This document shows positions 17,023-25,423 of a stretch of DNA of 64,000 nt, piece by piece. The stretch lies in the NCBI RefSeq assembly GCF_001612825.1, contig NZ_BDBE01000041.1:1-64000 (forward strand), given 5' to 3'. Made by a program: the position numbers and the translations under genes. This DNA is from Nocardia caishijiensis NBRC 108228 (GTDB taxonomy: Bacteria > Actinomycetota > Actinomycetes > Mycobacteriales > Mycobacteriaceae). Under the pieces are notes generated by a model. That model saw nothing but the letters and a program-made list of their open reading frames with translations. It did not search any database and was not told the origin of the DNA. Each line of letters opens with the position of its first letter. Position 1 is the first letter of the stretch.

Positions 17023-17634
17023 ATGGCCGCGGCACCCCTCACCTCCACCGACACCGCCGATACCGACGACGCGGCGTCCCGCATCCTCGACGCCGCACTG
17101 GTCCAGTTCGGGCACGTGGGTGTCAAGAAGACGACCATCGAGGACATCGCCCGCCGCGCCGGGGTCGACCGCGCCACCGTGTACCGGCGGGTGGGTTCCC
17201 GCGACGATGTGGTCCGCGCGGTATACGCCAGGGAGATCGCGCGGGTGCTGACCGAGCTCACGTCGTTGTCCGACAACCCCGACAGCCTCGAGGACCTGGT
17301 GGCGGACACCCTCGTCACCGTGGTGCGGCGATGGCGCGAGCACCCCCTGGTCAATCGATTGCTGGTTCTGGAGCCCGAGCGGGTGTTGCCCCAGCTCACC
17401 GTCGACAGCGCGCAGACCATGGCGATGTCGATCGCCAGCACTACCACCATTCTCGGTCAGGCTGTCGACGCGGGGCTGCTGCCGGACCTACCGGACCTGA
17501 CCGCCCGCGCCGAGATCGTCTGTCGCATAGCCCATTCGATGATCCTCGCGCCGTCCGGCATGCTGTCACTCACGACCGAGGACGAGCTCCGGGAGTTCGC
17601 CCGCCGCTACCTGGTCCCGATCATCACCCGGTGA
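17023..17634 (+). CDS. TetR/AcrR-family regulator of the mymA-like operon
   Basis: The 203-residue repressor has a helix-turn-helix at about 20-65 (VKKTTIEDIARRAGVDRATVYRRVGS). Its ligand-binding half is all-helical. It is transcribed away from the long minus-strand operon and faces a palindrome in the shared promoter region, so it most likely controls that operon. In mycobacteria the mymA operon is run by the AraC-type VirS, so control has been rewired here if the operons are homologous. Confidence 0.9.
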   Translation: MAAAPLTSTDTADTDDAASRILDAALVQFGHVGVKKTTIEDIARRAGVDRATVYRRVGSRDDVVRAVYAREIARVLTELTSLSDNPDSLEDLVADTLVTVVRRWREHPLVNRLLVLEPERVLPQLTVDSAQTMAMSIASTTTILGQAVDAGLLPDLPDLTARAEIVCRIAHSMILAPSGMLSLTTEDELREFARRYLVPIITR

Positions 17635-17647
17635 CCGTACCGGCGCG

Positions 17648-18106
17648 TCACAGAGCTGTCTCGTAGGTCGACAGCCCGCCCCAGCACATGCCGACGGTGA
17701 TATCCACGGCCTGCTGCTTGGGGATCGGCCGACCCACGTCGAGCCGGTGTCGGTCGAAATACACCGTCCCCGCCGAACTCACCCTGGTCCGCGCGACGGT
17801 GTCCGCACTGACAGCGGCGCGGACACTGTCGACCATCCGATCCAGGTACTCCTGCAACACGGCGAGGTACAGATCGAGCTTGCCCGAGAAGTGGCTGTAG
17901 AGAACCGGTTTGCTGATCCCGGCTCGCGCACTGATCTCCTCCATCCGTGCGCCGTGATACCCGTTGACGACGAACACGTCGCGCGCGGCGGCCAACACCA
18001 CCCGCCTACGGTGCGCTCGGCGGCCGTCGCCGCGCACCGCGCGAGCCGGGTTCTCGGTGCCCGGCAGCGCCGAGCACCGAGACGTCGTCTCCGTCGTCGT
18101 CACCAT
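17648..18106 (-). CDS. Shortened TetR-family regulator
   Basis: The 152-residue product keeps a normal DNA-binding domain (VNGYHGARMEEISARAGISKPVLYSHFSG, about residues 47-75). It then jumps quickly to a tail resembling the end of TetR proteins (LDVGRPIPKQQAVDITVGMCW). Members are usually about 190-210 residues, so roughly 50 central ligand-domain residues seem lost. It may bind DNA but sense nothing, or be decaying. The ATG shares a base with the fadB stop, and the gene ends the long catabolic operon. Confidence 0.65.
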   Translation of the reverse strand: MVTTTETTSRCSALPGTENPARAVRGDGRRAHRRRVVLAAARDVFVVNGYHGARMEEISARAGISKPVLYSHFSGKLDLYLAVLQEYLDRMVDSVRAAVSADTVARTRVSSAGTVYFDRHRLDVGRPIPKQQAVDITVGMCWGGLSTYETAL

Positions 18107-20271
18107 CAGCCGAGTGTTTCGCCCGCGGCGGCCTTGGCCCGCAACGACTCCGGGACCTCGAACCGGTCGCCGTAGGCGGCGCGCAGCTCGTCGGCGCGGG
18201 CCACGAATCCGGCCAGCCCGCCCGCGTACTGGTTGATGTACTGGATCACGCCACCGGTCCACGCGGGGAACCCGATACCGAAGATCGACCCGATGTTCGC
18301 GTCCGGGACGGTGCGCAGCACGCCCTCGTCGAAACACCGCACGGTGTCGAGGGATTCGGCGAACAGCATCCGTTCCTGCATGTCGGTGAACGGGATGCCG
18401 TGGTCGGGGCGGGTGTACTTCTCGACCAGACCGGGCCACAGGCCGAGCTTCTTGCCGTCGGCGTCGTATTCGTAGAAGCCGCGCCCCTCGAGTCGGCCCG
18501 GCCGATCGAATTCGTCGACCATCGCGTCGACGAGCGGGTAGGCCTTCGAGTCGACCCAGTTCTTGCCTTCGGCGAGCAGGTTCTCCTTCAGGCTGCGCCG
18601 AATCTTCTGTGCCAGCTTCATATTGATCTCGTCGGCCAGCGCCAGCGCACCGACCGGATAACCGGCCTGGGTGGCGGCCTGTTCGACCGAAGCGGGGTGC
18701 ACGCCCTCGGCGACCAGGGCGATGGCCTCGTCCATGAACTGACCGATCACCCGGCTGGTGAAGAAGCCACGGCTGTCGTCGACCACGATCGGGGTCTTCT
18801 TGATGGCGAGGGTGTAGTCGATGGCACGCGCGATGGCCTCGTCGCTGGTCTGCTCGCCGACGACGATCTCGACCAGCGGCATCTTGTCCACCGGGGAGAA
18901 GAAGTGCAGACCGATGAAGTCCTTCGGCCGCCGCACGCCCGTGGACAGATCAATGATCGGCAGCGTCGAGGTGTTGGACCCGAGCAGCGCGTCCGGGTTC
19001 ACCAGGTGCTCGATCTCGCCGAACACCGTCTTCTTCAGGCTCGGATCCTCGAAGACCGCCTCGACGACGAAGTCGCAGCCCGCGGCGTCGGCCGGGTCGG
19101 CGGTCGGGTGGATGCGGCCGAGGATCTCGTCGTACTTGTCCTGGGTGATCGCGCCTTTGCCCAGCGCCTTGTCGAGCAGCTTGCGCGAGTACGCCTTTCC
19201 GCGTTCGGCGGCCTCGATGGTGACGTCCTTCAACACGACCCGCATGCCCGCGCGGGCCTGCACATAGGCGATGCCCGCGCCCATCATGCCCGCGCCGAGC
19301 ACCAGGACCTTCTCCGGCGTGCGCACCGGGAAGCCTTCGGGGCGGCTGCCGCCCTTGTTGATCGTGCCGAGATCGAAGAACAGGGACTTGATCATGTTCG
19401 TCGAGACCTGGCCGCAGATCAGGTTGGTGCAGTAGCGGGTCTCGATGGCGAAGGCGGTGTCGATGTCGACCTGCGCGCCTTCCACGGCGGTGGCCAGCAC
19501 CGCGATCGGCGCTGGCATCGGCGCGCCCTTGAGCTGCTTGCGCACATTCGCCGGGAACGCGGGCAGGTTCGCCGCCACCGCCGGACTGGCCGGAGTGCCG
19601 CCGGGGATCTTGTACCCCTTCACATCCCACGGCTGCGCGGCCTCGGGGTTGGCCGCGATCCAGGCGCGGGCCTTGTCGAACATCTCCTCGCGGGTCGCGG
19701 CGACCTCGTGAATGATGCCCACCTGCAAGGCCTTCGCGGGCTTCATCCGTTGGCCCTGGCCGACGACATTGAGCACCGCGCCGGTGATACCGAGCAATCG
19801 CACGGTCCGGGTGACACCACCGGCACCGGGCAACAGACCGAAGGTGACCTCGGGCAGGCCGAGCAGGCTGCCCTTGGCGTCGAGCGCGATCCGATGATGG
19901 GTGGCCAGCGCGACCTCGAAGCCGCCGCCGAGTGCGGTGCCGTTGATCGCGGCGACCACCGGCTTGCCGAGGCGCTCGAGCCGCCGGAACGCCGCTTTGT
20001 AGGTGTCGAGGCCGAGCGCGATCTGCGGCGCGGTCTGCGGTGTCGCGTTCATCAGCAGGTTCAGGTCGCCACCGGCGAAGAAGGTGTCCTTGCCGGAGGT
20101 GAGGATGACGCCGTCGAAGGTGTCCTTCTCGGCCTCGAGCCGGTCGACGGTGGCGGTGAGGTCGCGGGCGAAGTCCTCGGTCATCGTGTTGGTCGACTGG
20201 TTCGGGTCGTCCATGGTGAGCACGAGCACCCGATCGGCACCGAGATCCCAGGAAATCATGTTGTCAGTCAT
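18106..20271 (-). CDS. fadB: Multifunctional fatty-acid oxidation protein: enoyl-CoA hydratase / 3-hydroxyacyl-CoA dehydrogenase
   Basis: The 721-residue FadB alpha subunit has a crotonase domain (about 1-200) with oxyanion-loop residues TFFAGGDL and GTALGGGFEVALA. It is followed by an NAD-binding 3-hydroxyacyl-CoA dehydrogenase domain (about 330-510) starting VLVLGAGMMGAGIA and a C-terminal dehydrogenase domain. It performs the hydration and dehydrogenation steps of beta-oxidation and partners with the FadA thiolase encoded 36 bases upstream. AGGA lies about 12 bases before the start, rather far. Confidence 0.95.
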   Translation of the reverse strand: MTDNMISWDLGADRVLVLTMDDPNQSTNTMTEDFARDLTATVDRLEAEKDTFDGVILTSGKDTFFAGGDLNLLMNATPQTAPQIALGLDTYKAAFRRLERLGKPVVAAINGTALGGGFEVALATHHRIALDAKGSLLGLPEVTFGLLPGAGGVTRTVRLLGITGAVLNVVGQGQRMKPAKALQVGIIHEVAATREEMFDKARAWIAANPEAAQPWDVKGYKIPGGTPASPAVAANLPAFPANVRKQLKGAPMPAPIAVLATAVEGAQVDIDTAFAIETRYCTNLICGQVSTNMIKSLFFDLGTINKGGSRPEGFPVRTPEKVLVLGAGMMGAGIAYVQARAGMRVVLKDVTIEAAERGKAYSRKLLDKALGKGAITQDKYDEILGRIHPTADPADAAGCDFVVEAVFEDPSLKKTVFGEIEHLVNPDALLGSNTSTLPIIDLSTGVRRPKDFIGLHFFSPVDKMPLVEIVVGEQTSDEAIARAIDYTLAIKKTPIVVDDSRGFFTSRVIGQFMDEAIALVAEGVHPASVEQAATQAGYPVGALALADEINMKLAQKIRRSLKENLLAEGKNWVDSKAYPLVDAMVDEFDRPGRLEGRGFYEYDADGKKLGLWPGLVEKYTRPDHGIPFTDMQERMLFAESLDTVRCFDEGVLRTVPDANIGSIFGIGFPAWTGGVIQYINQYAGGLAGFVARADELRAAYGDRFEVPESLRAKAAAGETLG

Positions 20272-20307
20272 TGCTTTTCGTTGTTCCTCAGGTGTCGCAG
20301 ACCGCGC

Positions 20308-21519
20308 TCAGACGCGCTCGATGATGGTGGCGATGCCCATGCCACCGCCGATGCACAGGGTCACCAGCGCGCGCCGCGCGCCGCGCCGCTCGAGCTCGTC
20401 GACCATGGTTCCGGTGATCATGGCGCCGGTCGCACCCAGCGGATGACCCATGGCGATGGCACCGCCGTTGACGTTGAGCTTCTCGTCGGGGATGTTCAGC
20501 TTCTTCTGGTAGTTGAGCACCACCGAGGCGAACGCTTCGTTGAGCACGAAGAGGTCGATGTCGTCGACCGTCAGCCCGGCAAGCGCCAGCACCTTCTCGG
20601 TGGCCGGGACCGGCCCGGTCAGCATGATCGTCGAGTCGCTGCCGCTCACCGCGGACGCGACGACGCGAGCACGTGGCGTGAGACCCGCTGCCGCACCGGC
20701 GGATTCGCTGCCGACGAGGACCAGCGCCGCACCGTCCACGATGCCCGAGGAGTTGCCCGCGTGGTGGACGTGGTCGATCTTCTCCACGTGGTGGTAGCGC
20801 TGCAACGCGACCGCGTCGAAGCCGCCCATCTCCCCCATCACCGCGAACGACGGGGCCAGCGCGGCGAGGCTGTCCACGGTGGTGTCCGGGCGCATCAACT
20901 CGTCGTAGTCGAGCAGGACCGCACCGTTGATGTCGACGACCGGCACCACGGATTTGGCGAAGTAGCCACCCGACCACGCCGCGGCGGCCTTGCGCTGTGA
21001 GCGCACCGCGAACGCGTCGACGTCCTCGCGGGTGAACCCTTCGAGGGTGGCGATCAGGTCCGCGCTCACACCCTGCGGCACGAAATAGGTGTGGTAGTTG
21101 GTGACCGGATCCATCGCCCACGCACCACCGTCGGAACCCAACGGCACCCGCGACATCGACTCCACGCCACCGGCGATCACCAGCTGCTCCCACCCCGAAC
21201 GCACCTTCTGCGCCGCGGTGTTGACCGCCTCGAGGCCTGAGCCGCAGAATCGGTTGAGCTGCACACCGGCGACCGTGTCGGGCAGTCCCGCGGCCAGGGC
21301 GGCGGTCTTGGCGATGTCGGCGCCCTGGTCACCGACGGGTGAGACCACGCCGAGGACGATGTCATCGATCGTCGCCGGGTCGAGCCCCGGGTGGCGGCGC
21401 TTCAGCTCCTCGATGAGCCCGACCACAAGGTCGAGCGGTTTGACGCCGTGCAGAGCGCCGTTCTTCTTGCCGCGACCGCGTGGCGTGCGGATCGCGTCGT
21501 AGATGAATGCTTCGGTCAT
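20308..21519 (-). CDS. fadA: Acetyl-CoA C-acyltransferase (thiolase)
   Basis: The 403-residue thiolase has the nucleophilic cysteine in NRFCGSG (Cys92), LNEAFA, the active-site histidine in GHPLGATGA and the second cysteine in CIGGGMG. It cleaves 3-ketoacyl-CoA to acetyl-CoA. GAGGA precedes the ATG. It sits between the enoyl-CoA hydratase and fadB genes, so a complete beta-oxidation core is produced with the valine pathway. Confidence 0.95.
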   Translation of the reverse strand: MTEAFIYDAIRTPRGRGKKNGALHGVKPLDLVVGLIEELKRRHPGLDPATIDDIVLGVVSPVGDQGADIAKTAALAAGLPDTVAGVQLNRFCGSGLEAVNTAAQKVRSGWEQLVIAGGVESMSRVPLGSDGGAWAMDPVTNYHTYFVPQGVSADLIATLEGFTREDVDAFAVRSQRKAAAAWSGGYFAKSVVPVVDINGAVLLDYDELMRPDTTVDSLAALAPSFAVMGEMGGFDAVALQRYHHVEKIDHVHHAGNSSGIVDGAALVLVGSESAGAAAGLTPRARVVASAVSGSDSTIMLTGPVPATEKVLALAGLTVDDIDLFVLNEAFASVVLNYQKKLNIPDEKLNVNGGAIAMGHPLGATGAMITGTMVDELERRGARRALVTLCIGGGMGIATIIERV

Positions 21520-21549
21520 GATTTCCTCGAAACTGGGTCGCGAGACCGG

Positions 21550-22326
21550 TCAGCGGTGGGTGAATTCGGCAGGACGCTTGTCGACGAAGGCGCTCATGCC
21601 TTCCTTCTGGTCGGCGGTGGCGAACAGGGAGTGGAAGACGCGGCGTTCGAAGCGGGTGCCCTCGGCGAGGGTGGTCTCGAAGGACCGGTTGACCGATTCC
21701 TTGGCGATCATCGTCACCGGCAGCGACATGGTGGCGATGGTCTCGGCGACCTCGGCCGCGGTGGAGAGCAGCGCGTCGGCGGGCACGACCCGCGCCACGA
21801 GCCCCGCCCGTTCGGCTTCCTCGGCGTCCATGGTCCGCCCGGTGAGCACCAGATCCATCGCCTTGGCCTTGCCGACCGCCCGGGTGAGCCGCTGGGATCC
21901 GCCGATGCCGGGGATGACGCCGAGCTTGATCTCGGGCTGCCCGAACCGTGCGGTGTCGGCGGCGATCACGATGTCGCAGAGCATGGCGAGTTCGCAGCCG
22001 CCGCCGAGCGCGTAGCCCGCGACGGCGGCGATGGTGGGTTTGCGGAACTGTGCCAGTCGGTCCCAGCGGGCGAAGTAGTCGTCCATGAACATGTCCATGT
22101 ACGACTTGGACTGCATCTCCTTGATGTCGGCGCCCGCGGCGAAGGCCTTGGCCGAGCCGGTGATCACGATCGCGCCGATCTCGGCGTCGGCGTCGAACTC
22201 GTCGAGTGCGGCGACGACGTCGTCGAGGACCTGGGTGTTGAGCGCGTTGAGGGCCTTGGGCCGGTTGAGGGTGATCCAGCCGACGCGGTTCTCACGCGCG
22301 AGCAGGATGGTGTCGTAGTCGGTCAT
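21550..22326 (-). CDS. Enoyl-CoA hydratase (crotonase family)
   Basis: The 258-residue crotonase has the oxyanion-hole motifs AFAAGADI and GYALGGGCELAML and the glutamate-bearing PEIKLGVIPGIGGSQRL. It hydrates 2-enoyl-CoA. In this cluster the expected substrate is methacrylyl-CoA from isobutyryl-CoA (valine pathway), although family members are promiscuous. The start overlaps the mmsB stop by 4 bases. Confidence 0.92.
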   Translation of the reverse strand: MTDYDTILLARENRVGWITLNRPKALNALNTQVLDDVVAALDEFDADAEIGAIVITGSAKAFAAGADIKEMQSKSYMDMFMDDYFARWDRLAQFRKPTIAAVAGYALGGGCELAMLCDIVIAADTARFGQPEIKLGVIPGIGGSQRLTRAVGKAKAMDLVLTGRTMDAEEAERAGLVARVVPADALLSTAAEVAETIATMSLPVTMIAKESVNRSFETTLAEGTRFERRVFHSLFATADQKEGMSAFVDKRPAEFTHR

Positions 22327-23216
22327 TCGGTGCCCTCTCCGCGCTGTCTGATGTCGGTGATGATCGCGGAGAAGTCGCGTCCCGCATCCGTGTTGTTGAA
22401 ACGCTCGTAGATCGCGGCGGCGAGTTCGCCGAGCTGCCCGTCGATTCCGTTGGCACGCAGGGCGTTCGCCGCCAACGTGAGATCCTTCGACATCAGCGCG
22501 GTCGCGAAACCGGGCTGGTAGTCGTTGTTGGCCGGGCTGTTCGGGACCGGGCCGGGGACGGGGCAGTAGCTGGTGAGTGCCCAGCTCTGTCCCGACGCCG
22601 TGGAGACCACGTCGAAGAACGACTGGTGACTCAATCCGAGCCGCTCGCCGAGGACCAGGGCTTCGGACAGTCCGATCATCGAGATGCCGAGCAGCATGTT
22701 GTTGCAGATCTTGGCGGCCTGTCCGACCCCGACGTCACCGCAGTGCACGACCTTGCCACCCATCACGCTCAGGATCTTGTGCGCGGCGGCGAAGTCGGCG
22801 GCGGCACCGCCGACCATGAAGGTGAGGGTGCCCGCCGTCGCGCCAGTCACCCCGCCGGAGACCGGGGCGTCCAGGGCGCGGTGACCCGCGGTCACCGCGC
22901 GCGCCGCGGCGGTCTTCGCGTCGGCGACATCGATGGTCGAACAGTCGATGAACAGCGTGCCCGGTGCGGCGGCGGGCAGGAGTTCGGCGTAGACGTCGAG
23001 GACGAGTTTGCCCTTGGGCAACATGGTGATCACCACGTCGCGGTCGACGGCCGCTTCGGCCGCGGTGTCCACCGCCGTCGCGCCTGCGGCACGGGCGTTC
23101 TCGCGTGCCTCGGGTACCGGGTCGAAGGCGAGCACGTCGTGCCCCGCCGCGACCAGGTTCGCCGCCATGGGTGCGCCCATGTGACCGAGCCCGAGGAAAC
23201 CGATCTTTGTGGTCAT
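22323..23216 (-). CDS. mmsB: 3-hydroxyisobutyrate dehydrogenase
   Basis: The 297-residue beta-hydroxyacid dehydrogenase has the cofactor loop GLGHMGAPMA near the N-terminus, substrate motif DAPVSGG, and catalytic lysine in GQAAKICNN. It oxidises 3-hydroxyisobutyrate to methylmalonate semialdehyde with NAD. It lies between the 3-hydroxyisobutyryl-CoA hydrolase and enoyl-CoA hydratase genes, as expected for valine degradation. The ATG at 23216 shares one base with the preceding stop. Confidence 0.93.
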   Translation of the reverse strand: MTTKIGFLGLGHMGAPMAANLVAAGHDVLAFDPVPEARENARAAGATAVDTAAEAAVDRDVVITMLPKGKLVLDVYAELLPAAAPGTLFIDCSTIDVADAKTAAARAVTAGHRALDAPVSGGVTGATAGTLTFMVGGAAADFAAAHKILSVMGGKVVHCGDVGVGQAAKICNNMLLGISMIGLSEALVLGERLGLSHQSFFDVVSTASGQSWALTSYCPVPGPVPNSPANNDYQPGFATALMSKDLTLAANALRANGIDGQLGELAAAIYERFNNTDAGRDFSAIITDIRQRGEGTE

Positions 23217-24283
23217 CACTGTGCCTCCTGGGCGGTCGCGTCGAGTTCCCTGTCGCCGAGGTCGGCGAAGTACGCCGCCACCTGTGCGTCGGTGACCTCG
23301 GCCAGCGACGCGGGCTTCCACTGCGGATTGCGGTCTTTGTCGACGACCTGGGCGCGGATCCCCTCGACCAGATCGTGCGAGCCGAGCGCGGCCACGGAGA
23401 CCCGATACTCCTGCTTCAGCACCGATTCCAGGCTCGGCACGTCCCGCGCCGCGCGCAACGCCCGCAGTGTGACCTTCAGCGCGACAGGCGATTTGGCCAG
23501 CAGGTCGTCGAGCGCCTTGGTCGCCTCGGGAGCGTCGGCGGACTGCAAGCGGGCCGCGATCTCCTCGACGGTGTCGGCGCTGTAACAGGCATCGATCCAG
23601 TGGCGCTGAGCCAGCAGCTCCGACGGTGGCGCCTGCTCGGCCACGGCGGCGATCGCGTCGTCGACGGTCGCGGTGCGCAGCGAGTCGAGCAGCGCCGGGA
23701 CGGCCGCCGAGGGCACGTAGTGGTCGGCGAATCCGGTCGCGACGGCGTCGCCCGCGGTCATCCGCGCGGTGGTGAGCGCGACATGGGTGCCGAGTTCACC
23801 GGGTGCGCGCGAGAGCAGATGGGTGCCGCCGACGTCGGGCACGAATCCGATGCCGACCTCGGGCATCCCGATGCGGGACCGTTCGGTGACGACGCGGTGA
23901 CTGCCGTGTCCCGACAGGCCGACGCCACCGCCCATCACGATGCCGTCCATGATCACGACGTAGGGCTTGGCATAGCGACCGATCAGCGCGTTGAGGATGT
24001 ACTCGTCACGCCAGAACACCCCGGTCGGCGAATCGGGGCCCGCGTTCCCGGTTTTCGCGTCGGCGTGGATGGCGACGATGTCGCCGCCCGCGCACAGGCC
24101 GCGCTCGCCCGCGCCGGTGACCACGACCGCGCGCACGGTGTCGTCGACGGCCCAGGCCCGCAAGGCATCGGTGATGGCCAGGACCATCGCGTGGTTGAGC
24201 GCGTTGATCGCCTTGGGCCGGTTCAGGGTGATGCGGCCGAGGCCGTCCTCGACGGTGATCAGCACTTCGGGTTCGTCGGTCAT
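23216..24283 (-). CDS. 3-hydroxyisobutyryl-CoA hydrolase (crotonase superfamily)
   Basis: The 355-residue protein is longer than ordinary enoyl-CoA hydratases. It carries the hydrolase-type motifs GLCAGGDI, MDGIVMGGGVGLS and MPEVGIGFVPDVGGT, plus the extended C-terminal domain (FWRDEY earlier, DLVEGIRAQVVDKDRNP late). It releases 3-hydroxyisobutyrate from its CoA ester in valine catabolism. The ATG at 24283 overlaps the acyl-CoA dehydrogenase stop (ATGA). Confidence 0.92.
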   Translation of the reverse strand: MTDEPEVLITVEDGLGRITLNRPKAINALNHAMVLAITDALRAWAVDDTVRAVVVTGAGERGLCAGGDIVAIHADAKTGNAGPDSPTGVFWRDEYILNALIGRYAKPYVVIMDGIVMGGGVGLSGHGSHRVVTERSRIGMPEVGIGFVPDVGGTHLLSRAPGELGTHVALTTARMTAGDAVATGFADHYVPSAAVPALLDSLRTATVDDAIAAVAEQAPPSELLAQRHWIDACYSADTVEEIAARLQSADAPEATKALDDLLAKSPVALKVTLRALRAARDVPSLESVLKQEYRVSVAALGSHDLVEGIRAQVVDKDRNPQWKPASLAEVTDAQVAAYFADLGDRELDATAQEAQ

Positions 24284-25419
24284 GCCGCTCCTGTCATCGC
24301 GCGGGAGACGACCACCCGCATGATCTCGTTGGTCCCCTCGAGGATCTGATGCACCCGCAGGTCGCGGACGATCTTCTCCAGGCCGTATTCGTGCAGGTAG
24401 CCGTAGCCGCCGTGCAACTGCAGCGCCTTGTTGGCGACCTCGAAGCCGGTGTCGGTCGCGAACCGCTTGGCCATCGCGCACAGTTCGGCCTTGTCCGGCA
24501 GCCCGGCGTCGAGCCCGGCCGCCGCCCGCCACAGCAGGGTTCGCGCCGCTTCCAGTTCGGTGCGCATGTCGGCCAGCTCGAACCGCAGCGCCTCGTTGTG
24601 CGCCAACGGCTTACCGAAGGCGTGCCGCTCGCCGAGGTAGCGAACGGTCTTGTGCAGCGCCGCCTGCGCACCGCCGACCGAGCAGGCGGCGATGTTGAGC
24701 CTGCCGCCGTTGAGACCGTTCATGGCGATCGAGAACCCGTCGCCCTCGGCGCCGAGCCGGTACTCCACGGGTACCCGCGCGCCGTCGAGGATCACCTGGC
24801 GGGTCGGTTGGGCGTTCCAGCCCATCTTCCGTTCGTTGGGCCCGACGGTCAGACCCGGCGTGTCGGCGGGCACGATGAGCGCCGAGATGCCGTGCGAGCC
24901 CGGGCCTCCGGTGCGCACCATCATCACGTAGACGTCGTTGGATCCGGCGCCGGAGATGAACTGTTTGGCACCGGTGAGGACATAGTCGTCGCCGTCGCGA
25001 ACCGCTCTGGTGCCGATGGCCGCCGCGTCGGAACCGACTCCGGGCTCGGTGAGGGCGTAGCTGCCGAGCGTCTCCAGGGCGGCCATGCCCGGCACCCAGG
25101 TGCGGCGTTGCTCGTCCGTGCCGTACTCATCGATCATCCAGGTGGCCATGTTGTGGATCGACAGGTAGGCCGCCATCGTCGGGCATCCGGTGGCGAGCTC
25201 CTCGAAGATCCGCACGGCGTCGAGCCTGCGCAGTCCCGAGCCGCCGACGTCCTCGCGGGCATAGATGCCGCCGAGCCCCACCGGTCCCGCTTTGCGCAAC
25301 ACATCCACCGGAAAGTGCTTGCGCTCGTCCCAATCCAGGGCGTTGGGCGCCAGGAACTCGTCGGCGAACTGGCGCGCGGTCTCGACGATCGCGCGTTCGT
25401 CGTCGTTGAGAGTGAGCAC
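24280..25419 (-). CDS. Acyl-CoA dehydrogenase, probably isobutyryl-CoA type
   Basis: The 379-residue acyl-CoA dehydrogenase has YALTEPGVGSDA (flavin/substrate region), FGKPLAHNEALRFELADM and LRVHQILEGTNEIMR, with the catalytic glutamate in EGTNE. Position right after mmsA and before the 3-hydroxyisobutyryl-CoA hydrolase indicates oxidation of isobutyryl-CoA to methacrylyl-CoA. Short- or branched-chain alternatives cannot be excluded. Confidence 0.92.
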   Translation of the reverse strand: MLTLNDDERAIVETARQFADEFLAPNALDWDERKHFPVDVLRKAGPVGLGGIYAREDVGGSGLRRLDAVRIFEELATGCPTMAAYLSIHNMATWMIDEYGTDEQRRTWVPGMAALETLGSYALTEPGVGSDAAAIGTRAVRDGDDYVLTGAKQFISGAGSNDVYVMMVRTGGPGSHGISALIVPADTPGLTVGPNERKMGWNAQPTRQVILDGARVPVEYRLGAEGDGFSIAMNGLNGGRLNIAACSVGGAQAALHKTVRYLGERHAFGKPLAHNEALRFELADMRTELEAARTLLWRAAAGLDAGLPDKAELCAMAKRFATDTGFEVANKALQLHGGYGYLHEYGLEKIVRDLRVHQILEGTNEIMRVVVSRAMTGAA

Positions 25420-25423
25420 CGGG

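Noticed and set aside
18400..21000. Very long open frame (about 866 codons) opposite fadB and fadA
   Set aside because: It is antisense to two convincingly assigned genes, has Arg/Gly/His-rich composition typical of a GC-rich shadow frame and no family resemblance.
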